Source: Vicinamibacterales bacterium (GTDB lineage: Bacteria > Acidobacteriota > Vicinamibacteria > Vicinamibacterales > UBA8438). Taken from it: DNA of 7,152 bases. The translations under genes were made by a program, and so were the position numbers. The notes below the pieces were generated by a model. The model searched no databases, had not been told where the DNA came from, and saw nothing but the letters and a program-made list of their open reading frames with translations. The stretch spans positions 1 to 7,152 of the forward strand of contig JASLOY010000180.1 of NCBI GenBank assembly GCA_030745255.1, read 5' to 3'. Of the stretch, positions 1 to 6,263 are shown piece by piece (position 1 is the first letter of the stretch; every line of letters starts with the position of its first letter).

Positions 1-561
1 CCCGAGCGCAAGAAACACCGCCTGCGACTGGATCACCCCGTCGAGGCGGACCTTCTCGTAGCGCGCATCGAGGATCACATAGGGATACGCTTCGTCGAGC
101 CGGCGCTGGGCAAAGCGTCGCAGCAGCGCATCCAGACTCTTGTTGATCCGGCTGATGGTGCTCGCCGAGAACGTGTGGCCGCACAGCTCCTCGGTAATCG
201 CTTTGACTTTGCGCGTTGACACGCCTTGGACGTACATCTCGGCCAGCGCGCTCACCAGGGCCTTCTCCGACCGTTGATACCGGTCAAACAGCTCGGTGGA
301 GAAGCGCCCCTCACGGTCCCGCGGCACGCGGAGCTCCAGCTTCCCAATCCGCGTCACCAACCCCCGGCTGTAATACCCCGCGCGATACCCCACGCGGTGC
401 CCCGTGCGCTCGCCAGGACCAGCGCCCACCGCCTCGGTCATCTCCGCCTCCAGCACCTCCTGGAGGGACTCCTTCACCAGCCGTTTCAACAGCTCGCGGT
501 CGCTGCCGATCAGCGCTTCAATCTGCTGGGGCTTCGCGGTACGCTTGGCTCGAGTGGTCAT
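1..561 (-). CDS. IS256-family (Mutator-type) transposase, N-terminal part, cut by the window edge
   Basis: This is a DDE transposase that would move its own insertion sequence. The frame is open for 187 codons from the ATG at 559-561 to the window edge with no stop; IS256-family transposases usually have about 400 residues, so roughly the first 45% is present. Visible family features are the region around residues 48-80 (GPGERTGHRVGYRAGYYSR, then GKLELRVPRDREG), the helical stretch LAEMYVQGVSTRKVKAI (106-122), the segment FSASTISRINKSLD (131-144), and the motif YVILDARYEKVR (161-172), whose Asp165 is the first catalytic acidic residue of the DDE triad. The other two catalytic residues lie outside the window. 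The start is supported by an AAGGAG ribosome-binding site 7 bases upstream (569-574). No frameshift or stop is seen in the visible part, so the element may be intact. The family call is from recognised motifs and is firm; the exact IS is not identified. Confidence 0.95.
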   Translation of the reverse strand, partial: MTTRAKRTAKPQQIEALIGSDRELLKRLVKESLQEVLEAEMTEAVGAGPGERTGHRVGYRAGYYSRGLVTRIGKLELRVPRDREGRFSTELFDRYQRSEKALVSALAEMYVQGVSTRKVKAITEELCGHTFSASTISRINKSLDALLRRFAQRRLDEAYPYVILDARYEKVRLDGVIQSQAVFLALG

Positions 562-568
562 GGTCTAG

Positions 569-574
569 CTCCTT
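569..574 (-). promoter_or_regulatory. Ribosome-binding site of the IS256 transposase
   Basis: The minus strand reads AAGGAG, 7 bases ahead of the ATG at 561-559. This fixes the transposase start and argues against a start further inside. Confidence 0.75.
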
Positions 575-672
575 GTGAGTGAGGTCGATGTCAGCAATCA
601 ACCTCTTGCCATGACCGCTCGTCTTTCTCAAGCGGTTTTGCACACAGAACGAAACATAACCATGAGACTCCT

Positions 673-805
673 GCCGACCTCACACTGCAGGGAGGCGAAC
701 CTGAGCCGTCTCCGTCTGTCGACCGGCAGAATGAAATTCACCGTTCCACTACAGAAATTACAGACCCTATCGAACAGACGATAGCAAATTCTAGAGTCCC
801 CCCGA
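673..805. other. Intergenic stretch between IS end and integrase relic; a small hairpin and a tandem TACAGA
   Basis: I see no credible gene in this stretch; its ORFs are short and lack start signals or family resemblance. It is less GC-rich than its surroundings. It contains the perfect inverted repeat at 767-784 (listed separately) and two copies of TACAGA, at 750-755 and 759-764, separated by AAT. It may be the remains of the element to which the neighbouring broken integrase belonged. Confidence 0.5.
767..784. repeat. Perfect 6-bp inverted repeat with 6-base loop
   Basis: CTATCG (767-772) and CGATAG (779-784) are exact inverse complements around AACAGA. On the minus strand the hairpin lies about 20 bases past the stop of the integrase relic, so it could be part of its 3' end. 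No run of T follows it (the next bases are GGGTCTGT), so a classic intrinsic terminator is unlikely. A binding site for a recombinase or repressor is an alternative, without direct support. Confidence 0.45.
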
Positions 806-1261
806 TCACCGAGCCGAGCCCTCGACCCCCGCCTCGACCGGCAGATTGGCCCCGCGTCGCCACTCCTCATTCACCTCCGTCACGACCCGGAGGAGAATCG
901 CTTCCTTCCCGAGGCTTCCGGGCTTGGTCTCGAGGTGGGCGATGAAGTCCGCCAGGAAGCTCGCCACGTTCGCCAAGTGAACCGCGTTTTCGGCGTCACA
1001 GGCCTCCGGATCCGGGGCTCCGTCCACGTCGAAGGGCTCGTCCGTGCTGATGGGGATCGCGGAGCACTTCGGCATTGGCTGCTGGGGCCGGTTGGGCGAA
1101 GAACCGGCCGAGTGCCCCCGTCTGGTGCCGGTCAGGAACTGAGCAGGGTCGTCCAGGTCGGGCCGGTAGGCGGTGAGTGTGTGGGGGCTGCGGCCGTCCA
1201 GGAAGGTGCGAATCAGGTCGGGCACGGCTGGCGGTGCAGTCGGGACAAGTGCAGTGGTCAT
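806..1261 (-). pseudogene. Broken tyrosine recombinase (phage-type integrase), N-terminal domain followed by unrecognised tail
   Basis: The ORF encodes 151 residues from the ATG at 1259-1261, with a GAGGTG-type ribosome-binding site about 6 bases upstream. Residues 14-46 (VPDLIRTFLDGRSPHTLTAY, then RPDLDDPAQFLTG) match the SAM-like N-terminal domain of tyrosine recombinases, with the typical S-x-H/N-T-x-x-x-Y pattern. The resemblance then appears to move to another frame at a run of five G (1115-1119 on the plus strand as C). From 1115 the shifted frame reads ALGRFFAQPAPAANAEVLRD, like the continuation of that domain, and stops at 996-998. In the original frame residues 47-62 are low-complexity and 63-151 are acidic-helical (for example AENAVHLANVASFLADFI, 90-107) and not recognised. 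A whole integrase has about 300 residues with an R-H-R-Y catalytic set; none of it is present. The alternative is a genuine small chimeric protein of unknown role. Confidence 0.55.
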
Positions 1262-1464
1262 GGAGACACCTCTAGCATGTACTATGCGTACGTCGAGCGA
1301 GTTGTGTGGGCAGAAACGGTGAACGATCGAGGTGGGGGAGAGCGAGGGCTCAGGAAAAGGCGTCGAAAACTGTGGCCATTCTTGTGGCTACCCTCTCTAC
1401 GATAACGGTACCGGTGGGAGGCGGGAAGAAGTGTGCGGATCGACCGATGTTTATTGCTCCATAC
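1262..1464. other. Intergenic region with no supported gene
   Basis: Short ORFs on both strands lack family resemblance. The part next to 1262 should hold the promoter of the minus-strand integrase relic, and the loosely palindromic GCATGTACTATGC at 1275-1287 could be an operator, but the arms are only four bases. The ORF running antisense across 1350-1604 arises from the tRNA relic (it contains VGLEPTT, a well-known translation artefact of the tRNA T-arm) and is not a gene. Confidence 0.5.
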
Positions 1465-1546
1465 CACTCGGTACGTGTTGGCTCAGTCGCTCTTGGCACT
1501 TCTGTAGACCGGAGGGTTGTTGGTTCGAGTCCAACCTGAGGAGCCA
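1465..1546 (+). pseudogene. Degenerate tRNA, most like tRNA-Asn
   Basis: The 3' half is a textbook tRNA: T-stem GTTGG (1519-1523), loop TTCGAGT, T-stem CCAAC (1531-1535), acceptor strand CTGAGGA, discriminator G and encoded CCA (1544-1546). The tail GAGGAGCCA is what I recall for bacterial tRNA-Asn. The 5' part also aligns: ACTCGGTA resembles the start of tRNA-Asn (TCCTCGGTA), and GCTCAGTCG (1481-1489) is a D-arm. Between them 7 extra bases (CGTGTTG, 1474-1480) are inserted. Where tRNA-Asn has CTGTTAACCG in the anticodon arm, this has CTGTAGACCG. The two outermost acceptor pairs are lost and the D-stem closes poorly. The length, 82, fits 76 plus 7 minus 1. A working tRNA is unlikely; an att-site scar or decayed copy is the best reading. 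Confidence 0.6.
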
Positions 1547-1639
1547 CTCTTTTCAATGACTTACGGGGATCTGTGTTGCCGACCCCGGTGGTTGGGTCGC
1601 TCACCGGCGGGCGCGCGTCGCGCTCGTTGTTGCATATCG

Positions 1640-1645
1640 AAAGGA
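1640..1645 (+). promoter_or_regulatory. Ribosome-binding site choosing the GTG start of the FKBP lipoprotein
   Basis: AAAGGA lies 6 bases ahead of the GTG at 1652. The frame stays open upstream to 1517, but that extension would overlap the tRNA relic and place a 45-residue arginine-rich piece before the signal peptide, so this site decides the start. Confidence 0.75.
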
Positions 1646-1651
1646 ATCATC

Positions 1652-2374
1652 GTGCGAGCTATTGTCTGTTACCCGCTTCTTCTCGCTGCGTGCTGTGTGT
1701 TGTCGGCCTGCTCGTCGGAGTCGATGCCTGGTGCGGGCTCGTCCTCGTCTTCGTCAAGCGCCACCGGCGGCGCGCCAGAGACCGAAGATCAGAAGATCCT
1801 CAACGCGCTCGGTCAGGCGCTCGGCCAGAATATCGTCGCCGCCGGTCTGTCGGCGGACGAGCTGGCGTTCGTACAGCGCGGTCTCAGTGACGCGGCCCTT
1901 GGCCTGGACGCCGACGTGGACCTTGACCAGTATGGTCCTCAGATACAGGCGTTCATGGAATCGCGAGTTGCCGGAGCCGCAGAGGGCGAGTTAGCGCTGG
2001 CGACCGCGTTCATGGACGAGCAGGTCGGTCTCGAAGGGGCCGAGCGCACGGAATCGGGCATCGTCATCGTGGAAATGACGGCCGGCACCGGTCCCAACCC
2101 GGCAGCCGACGACACTGTCCAGGTGCACTACCACGGGACGCTTCGAGACGGCACGGTCTTCGACAGTTCGGTGGAACGGGGCGAGCCCGCCACCTTCCCG
2201 CTGACGGGGGTGATTCCATGCTGGACCGAAGGCCTACAGCGCATAAGCGTGGGCGGCAAGAGCCGGCTGGTCTGTCCCCCGAACCTGGCATACGGTCCGC
2301 AAGGCCGGCCGGGGATCCCGGGCAACGCAGCGCTGGTGTTCGAAGTCGAGCTGCTAGAAATCGTTCAGAATTAG
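1652..2374 (+). CDS. FKBP-type peptidyl-prolyl cis-trans isomerase, lipoprotein (FkpA/Mip-like)
   Basis: This predicted envelope chaperone catalyses cis-trans isomerisation of Xaa-Pro bonds and helps extracytoplasmic proteins fold. With the GTG start at 1652 it has 240 residues. Residues 1-19 form a type II signal peptide ending in the lipobox LSAC, so Cys20 would be lipidated. Residues 21-42 are a Ser-rich linker containing seven consecutive serines. Residues 43-132 are helical and resemble the FKBP_N dimerisation domain (EDQKILNALGQALGQNI at 45-61). The FKBP domain spans about 134-240, with VHYHGTL (158-164), DGTVFDSS (166-173), VIPCWTEGLQ (187-196), VGGKSRL (200-206) and LAYG (212-215); Tyr160, Phe170, Asp171, Val187, Ile188, Trp191 and Tyr214 line the pocket in the family. 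Cys190 replaces the usual Gly in the IPGW motif, and there is a second Cys at 208. It is a single gene, convergent with the ATPase operon. The enzyme class is firm; the client proteins are unknown. Confidence 0.95.
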   Translation: MRAIVCYPLLLAACCVLSACSSESMPGAGSSSSSSSATGGAPETEDQKILNALGQALGQNIVAAGLSADELAFVQRGLSDAALGLDADVDLDQYGPQIQAFMESRVAGAAEGELALATAFMDEQVGLEGAERTESGIVIVEMTAGTGPNPAADDTVQVHYHGTLRDGTVFDSSVERGEPATFPLTGVIPCWTEGLQRISVGGKSRLVCPPNLAYGPQGRPGIPGNAALVFEVELLEIVQN

Positions 2375-2391
2375 TGGCCTGTCAGGGTTTG

Positions 2392-4257
2392 TCATTGGTC
2401 GGCGTGGACCGACGCGTGAGCGTCGGCAGCCTCGGTCAGCTGCTGGTCGAGATCTTCGCGAAGCCGTTCGAGCAGGTCTGGACGATCGTTCGGCACCGCG
2501 GTGCGCGCGCTCTTTAGTCGGCGCAAGCTGGAGAGCTTCAGCAGGGCAGCACACGGGACGCCACGCGCGATCAGCTGTTGGCCCCGATGGTACGCGCCGA
2601 TGATCAGGGCGCCGAGCAGCATCTGTTTCTCGGGGCTGCAGAAGGTATCGACCGGGTCGAGCGCGTTCTGTTGCAGGAACCCCTCCTTGACGAGGCCGGC
2701 CACGAAGTAGGTCCACCGTTGGCGATCGGACAGGGCCGCCGGTCCGATGATCGAGGCGATCCGCTTCAGCTCGTCGGCTTCCCGGAGCAGGCCGAGCGCA
2801 CCACGGGGCAACGCGGACCAGTGCTCGAGCAGCTGCGACTCGTGCGAGCTTTCCTGGAGCAACCGCAGCATGCTCGCGCGCGCGGCGCTCCAGTGCTCGC
2901 GAAACTCCTCTTCCCACCACTCCGAGATCCGTTCGGCGTACCCGCTGAAGCTATCTTCCCAGTCGATGGCCGGATAGTGTCGCGCGTCGGCGAGCGGCTT
3001 GCTCAGGGCCCAGAATGTGCCGACGACCGACTCGCTGTGGCGGGTGACCGGCTCGGAGAAGTCGCCGCCCGGCGGCGAGACCGACCCGATCGCGGTCACC
3101 GACCCGTCGTCGCCGCCGAGTGTCCGCACATGTCCCGCGCGCTCGTAGAAGGCGGCCAGTTGCGAGCCGAGATATGCCGGATACCCTTCTTCCGCAGGGA
3201 GCTCTTCCAGCCTTCCCGCCACCTCGCGCAACGCCTCGGCCCAACGCGACGTGCTATCGACGATGAGCGCCACATGGTAGCCCTGGTCCCGGAAGTACTC
3301 GCTGACCGTGATACCGGTGTAGATGCTCGCCTCGCGCGCCGTCACCGGCATGTTCGAGGTGTTGGCGATGAGCACGCTTCGCTCGAGCAGCGGCCGGCTC
3401 GTGTGCGGATCGGTCAGGGCCTCGAACTGCTCCAACAGGTCCACCATTTCGTTCCCGCGTTCGCCACAGCCGACGAAGACAATCACCTGCGCGTCGCACC
3501 AGCGCGCCACCTGATGCTGGACGATGGTCTTTCCCGCGCCGAACGGTCCGGGCACGGCGGCGGCCCCGCCCTTTGCCAGCGGAAACAACATGTCCAACAC
3601 GCGCTGACCGGTGATCAGGGGGACGTGCGGTAGATAGCGTTCTCCGCTTGGTCGCTCCAGCCGGACTGGCCACCGGTGGAAGAGATGGAGCGGATGCACG
3701 GTGCCGTTGCGACGCACACGGGCCACGACGCTGTCGACGGTGTAGTCGCCGGGCGGCACTATGTCGATCAGCTCGCCGTCGAGGTCTGGCGGCACCAGCA
3801 CGCGGTGTTCGAGCAGCTCCGTCTCCTGGATAGTGCCCAGGATCTCGCCGCCGCTGATGCGTGTCCCTACGTCGAGTCCAGGGACAAACGGCCACTGCCG
3901 CTCCCGACCCAGCGCCGGGAGTAGCATTCCGCGGCGGATCCGCACCCCCGTCTCTTCGCGAATTGCTTTCAGCGGTCGCTGGATGCCGTCGAACACCTGC
4001 CCGAGGAGCCCGGGGCCGAGCTCCACCGACAGCAATTGCCCGCTGCTCGTCACCGGATCGCCGGGCCGCACCAACTCCGTCGTCTCATACATCTGGAAGG
4101 TCGCGACCTCGTCGTCCAGGCGAATAATCTCGCCCACGATGCCGTCGCGCCCTACGGCAGCTTGGCTTCCCATCACCGCCCCGGGTAGTCGGGCCGTTAT
4201 CAACGGGCCGGCGACCCGAAGCACGATGCCACGCTCGAGTGGGTCAATTTGGGTCAC
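2392..4257 (-). CDS. atpA: V/A-type ATPase catalytic subunit A
   Basis: This is the catalytic subunit of the cytoplasmic A3B3 head, which hydrolyses or makes ATP coupled to H+ or Na+ flow. It has 621 residues, a little longer than the usual 580-600, with a charged C-terminal tail (about 580-621). The N-terminal beta-barrel (about 5-75) is followed by LGQVFDGIQRPL (85-96) and the bulge region typical of A subunits (about 110-200). The Walker A loop is GPFGAGKT (237-244). GCGERGNEM (263-271) carries the catalytic Glu266, LIVDSTSRWAEALREV (331-346) holds the Walker B strand, and YPAIDWEDSFSGY (428-440) is the conserved C-terminal block. Start: GTG at 4255-4257, four bases after the D stop, with no clear Shine-Dalgarno, so translation is probably coupled to D. 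It is the last gene of the operon and ends 17 bases from the convergent FKBP gene. All catalytic motifs are intact. Confidence 0.97.
   Translation of the reverse strand: MTQIDPLERGIVLRVAGPLITARLPGAVMGSQAAVGRDGIVGEIIRLDDEVATFQMYETTELVRPGDPVTSSGQLLSVELGPGLLGQVFDGIQRPLKAIREETGVRIRRGMLLPALGRERQWPFVPGLDVGTRISGGEILGTIQETELLEHRVLVPPDLDGELIDIVPPGDYTVDSVVARVRRNGTVHPLHLFHRWPVRLERPSGERYLPHVPLITGQRVLDMLFPLAKGGAAAVPGPFGAGKTIVQHQVARWCDAQVIVFVGCGERGNEMVDLLEQFEALTDPHTSRPLLERSVLIANTSNMPVTAREASIYTGITVSEYFRDQGYHVALIVDSTSRWAEALREVAGRLEELPAEEGYPAYLGSQLAAFYERAGHVRTLGGDDGSVTAIGSVSPPGGDFSEPVTRHSESVVGTFWALSKPLADARHYPAIDWEDSFSGYAERISEWWEEEFREHWSAARASMLRLLQESSHESQLLEHWSALPRGALGLLREADELKRIASIIGPAALSDRQRWTYFVAGLVKEGFLQQNALDPVDTFCSPEKQMLLGALIIGAYHRGQQLIARGVPCAALLKLSSLRRLKSARTAVPNDRPDLLERLREDLDQQLTEAADAHASVHADQ
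2409..2426. terminator. Perfect 7-bp hairpin with GTGA loop at the convergent gene junction
   Basis: CCGACGC (2409-2415) and GCGTCGG (2420-2426) pair perfectly around GTGA, which in plus-strand RNA would be a stable GNRA tetraloop. It begins 34 bases past the FKBP stop and also lies inside the last codons (residues 611-617) of the ATPase A gene. No T-run follows on either strand, so it is not a canonical intrinsic terminator. It could stabilise the FKBP mRNA 3' end or slow polymerase from either side. No other terminator-like structure is visible between the two genes. Confidence 0.35.
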
Positions 4258-4261
4258 GGCG

Positions 4262-4870
4262 TCATCGGATGCGCTTCAACTGGAAAAGATAGCTGCGTTC
4301 CTGCTCGTCGAGGTCGTCCTCGATCTGGCGGATCGTCGTCTCGTGCAGGGGAATCAACCGTTCGCGCAGAATCCGCACCTGCCGGCCCGTCTTCTCGAGC
4401 GCTCGGGTCAGCGACCGCAACGTCGCCTGCGCCTCCGCGAGGTGCGCCAACGCGCCGGCGGCGTCCCGCATCGAGACAATCGTGCGGTCCAGCTCGGCGG
4501 TGCTGCCCAGCAGGCCGAAGCGCGGTCTGAGGGGCGCAGTCTCGGTCGTCACCTGGTAGGTCGGCACGCCGGCCAGCGGTTGGCGGCGCAGCGCGACCGA
4601 CAGCATCGACGGCATCCCGGCGACAATCTGGCGCAATTCGTCCGTGGTGCTTCGCATACGAGTCCGTCCGAACGATGCGTAGGCGGCCGTCAGCGATGCG
4701 AACGCCTCGCGATGCTGCGTGCGCCACTGTGGCAGCAGCTCGAACGTCTGGTGCGCGAGCACGCGACGCTTGCGTTCAAGCAGGTCAGCAGCGCTCACCA
4801 GTGTCCGACGATCTTTGCGCAGCCGCAACAAGACGCTACGGGTCGCCGGGACCCGGAGACGTTCAGCCAT
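4262..4870 (-). CDS. atpD: V/A-type ATPase subunit D (central rotor shaft)
   Basis: Subunit D is the coiled-coil shaft that turns inside the A3B3 head and passes torque to the membrane ring, the counterpart of F-type gamma. It has 202 residues, a normal length. The N-terminal helix has the family pattern PATRSVLLRLRKD (8-20), followed by LLERKRRVL. The C-terminal helix runs from about 165 and ends RQIEDDLDEQERSYLFQLKR (181-200), close to the family's standard ending with E-D-x-L-D-E-x-E-R. Both ends form the antiparallel coiled coil; the middle (about 75-130) is the variable part. The ATG at 4868-4870 lies inside the end of the B gene (8-base overlap). AGGAG sits only 4 bases before it (4875-4879), which is tight but usable. 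It separates B from A in this operon, which is unusual. Confidence 0.95.
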   Translation of the reverse strand: MAERLRVPATRSVLLRLRKDRRTLVSAADLLERKRRVLAHQTFELLPQWRTQHREAFASLTAAYASFGRTRMRSTTDELRQIVAGMPSMLSVALRRQPLAGVPTYQVTTETAPLRPRFGLLGSTAELDRTIVSMRDAAGALAHLAEAQATLRSLTRALEKTGRQVRILRERLIPLHETTIRQIEDDLDEQERSYLFQLKRIR

Positions 4871-6263
4871 CGTGCTCCTGTTCTTGTCGGGGCCGCCGCC
4901 CGTAGGTGGAGATCTGCTCCTCGGTGACCCGGCTCAGCTCGTCGACCGGGAGCAGCTCGAGCAGGGACCAGCCCAGTTCCAGCGACTGGAGCACCGAGCG
5001 TTCCTCCGAGGATCCCTGCGCGATGAAGCGCTCCTCGAACGCATCGGCAAATTTCAAGTACAGCTTGTCGACGCCCGCCAGATCCGCTTCGCCGACGACG
5101 GTCGCCAGGTCCCGAATGCGTCGCCCCTCGGCGTAGGCGGCATAGAGCTGATTGGCCAGGTTGGCGTGGTCGTCGCGCGTGTGTGTCGGTCCAATTCCGT
5201 CCTTCATCAGGCGGGACAATGACGGCAGCACGTCCACCGGCGGCACGACCCCCCGGCTGTGCAGGTCGCGCGACAGGACGAGCTGGCCTTCGGTGATATA
5301 GCCGGTCAGGTCGGGTACCGGATGCGTGATGTCGCCGTTTGGCAGCGTCACCACGGGGATGAGCGTAATCGACCCGCCACGCCCCTGCACGCGTCCCGCC
5401 CGTTCGTAGATCTCGGCCAGATCGCTGTAAAGGTACCCTGGGTAGCCCTTGCGCGCGGGAACCTCGTCGCGCGCGGTGGCAATCTCGCGGAGCGCGGTCG
5501 CGTAGTTGGTCATGTCGGTCAGGATGACCAACACGTGATAGTCCTGCTCGAACGCGAGGTGCTCGGCGGCGGTCAGGCCCGCCCGCGGCGCAGCCAGGCA
5601 GGCCATGGTCGGGTCGTCCGCCAGGTTGAGAAACATCGACACCCGTTCCATGACCCCTTCGTCGCGAAAGGCGTCGTGAAAGAACCGTGCATCGGTGTGG
5701 CTGATACCCATCGCCACGAAGATGACCGCAAACGGCGCGGATGCTTCGAGCAACCGCGCCTGCCGCAAGATCTGGCTCAGCAGGCGCTGATGGGGCAGGC
5801 CGGAGCCGGTGAAGATCGGCAGCTTCTGGCCGCGAACCAGGCTGTTGAGCAGATCGATCGACGAGATGCCGGTCTGGATGAACTCGCGTGGATACTCCCG
5901 GGCTACCGGATTGATCGGCACCCCGCGCAGCGGCTCGCGTCGATGGCCCAGAATCGGCGGACCGCCGTCGCGCGGTCTACCCAGCCCGTCGAACACCCGT
6001 CCGAGCAGCGCTTCGCTGACCACCATGTCGGGGACCCGGCCTAGAAACCGAACCGCCGCCGACTCGCGGGTCAGGCCGCGTGTCCCCTCAAACACCTGGA
6101 CGACCACTTCTGTGTCCGAGGTCGCAAGCGTTTGCCCCAGGCGGGTGGCCGCGTCGCCGGCGGTAATCTCTGCCTGCTCGTCGAACCCGATCCCGCGCGC
6201 ACCGCGCACCGTAATCAAGTTGCCGCCAAAATCGAGCGTGTTGCGCCACTCGATCTCGCTCAT
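4863..6263 (-). CDS. atpB: V/A-type ATPase regulatory subunit B
   Basis: Subunit B alternates with A in the head and contributes the non-catalytic side of each nucleotide site. It has 466 residues, the usual length. Visible in order are the beta-barrel (about 8-75), LLGRVFDGLGRPRDGGPP (87-103), PINPVAREYPREFIQTGISS (116-135), and a degenerate P-loop GSGLPHQR (153-160) lacking the GKT of an active Walker A, as expected for B. Then come VFVAMGI-type FVAMGISHTDARFF (182-195), VILTDMTNYATALREI (246-261), GYPGYLYSDLAEIYERAGR (273-291) and PSLSRLMKDGIG (347-358), whose Arg351 is the arginine finger reaching into the A site. The ATG at 6261-6263 overlaps the E stop in an ATGA junction. No strong Shine-Dalgarno is seen, so coupling to E is likely. 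The gene looks intact. Confidence 0.97.
   Translation of the reverse strand: MSEIEWRNTLDFGGNLITVRGARGIGFDEQAEITAGDAATRLGQTLATSDTEVVVQVFEGTRGLTRESAAVRFLGRVPDMVVSEALLGRVFDGLGRPRDGGPPILGHRREPLRGVPINPVAREYPREFIQTGISSIDLLNSLVRGQKLPIFTGSGLPHQRLLSQILRQARLLEASAPFAVIFVAMGISHTDARFFHDAFRDEGVMERVSMFLNLADDPTMACLAAPRAGLTAAEHLAFEQDYHVLVILTDMTNYATALREIATARDEVPARKGYPGYLYSDLAEIYERAGRVQGRGGSITLIPVVTLPNGDITHPVPDLTGYITEGQLVLSRDLHSRGVVPPVDVLPSLSRLMKDGIGPTHTRDDHANLANQLYAAYAEGRRIRDLATVVGEADLAGVDKLYLKFADAFEERFIAQGSSEERSVLQSLELGWSLLELLPVDELSRVTEEQISTYGRRPRQEQEHDG
4875..4879 (-). promoter_or_regulatory. Ribosome-binding site of subunit D, inside the B gene
   Basis: AGGAG on the minus strand, 4 bases ahead of the ATG at 4870-4868 and within the last codons of B. 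It supports the overlapping start for D. Confidence 0.65.

Larger units (their letters stand above)
1..672 (-). mobile_element. IS256-family insertion sequence, transposase-start end
   Basis: The transposase gene is preceded by about 100 bases of non-coding DNA, as is usual at the start-proximal end of IS256 elements. Read inward from the outside, the stretch from about 671 to 636 begins GGAGTCTCATGG and contains TGTGTGCAAAA. This resembles the general style of IS256-family terminal repeats, which are often rich in GTGT and AAAA. The outer boundary near 660-672 is therefore an inference. The other end of the element is outside the window, so neither the matching inverted repeat nor the flanking 8-9 base target duplication can be confirmed. 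Confidence 0.5.

Noticed and set aside
216..582. Two plus-strand ORFs of about 120 residues
   Set aside because: Both are antisense to the IS256 transposase, whose motifs and ribosome-binding site are clear.
1275..1287. GCATGTACTATGC as an operator or recombination site
   Set aside because: Arms of only four bases around an imperfect centre; such a match is expected by chance and there is no second copy in the window.
562..1470. CRISPR array or integron attC sites near the recombinase relic
   Set aside because: No regularly spaced direct repeats and no RYYYAAC/GTTRRRY pairs were found by eye.
1350..1604. Minus-strand ORF of 84 residues containing VGLEPTTL
   Set aside because: This motif is a well-known artefact of translating the antisense strand of a tRNA T-arm. 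It coincides exactly with the tRNA relic at 1519-1546, so it is not a gene.
1517..1651. Upstream extension of the FKBP reading frame
   Set aside because: It starts inside the tRNA relic and would put an Arg-rich piece before the signal peptide; the GTG at 1652 has its own ribosome-binding site and is followed directly by a lipoprotein signal.
2578..3633. Long plus-strand ORF of 351 residues
   Set aside because: Antisense to the ATPase A gene; rich in Arg, Ala and Gln as expected for a GC-rich shadow frame, with no family resemblance.
3761..4927. Plus-strand ORF of 388 residues
   Set aside because: Antisense to A and D, low-complexity Ser/Arg/Pro composition; a shadow of the true genes.
5259..6044. 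Plus-strand ORF of 261 residues
   Set aside because: Antisense to B, which has all its conserved motifs; no sign of an independent protein.
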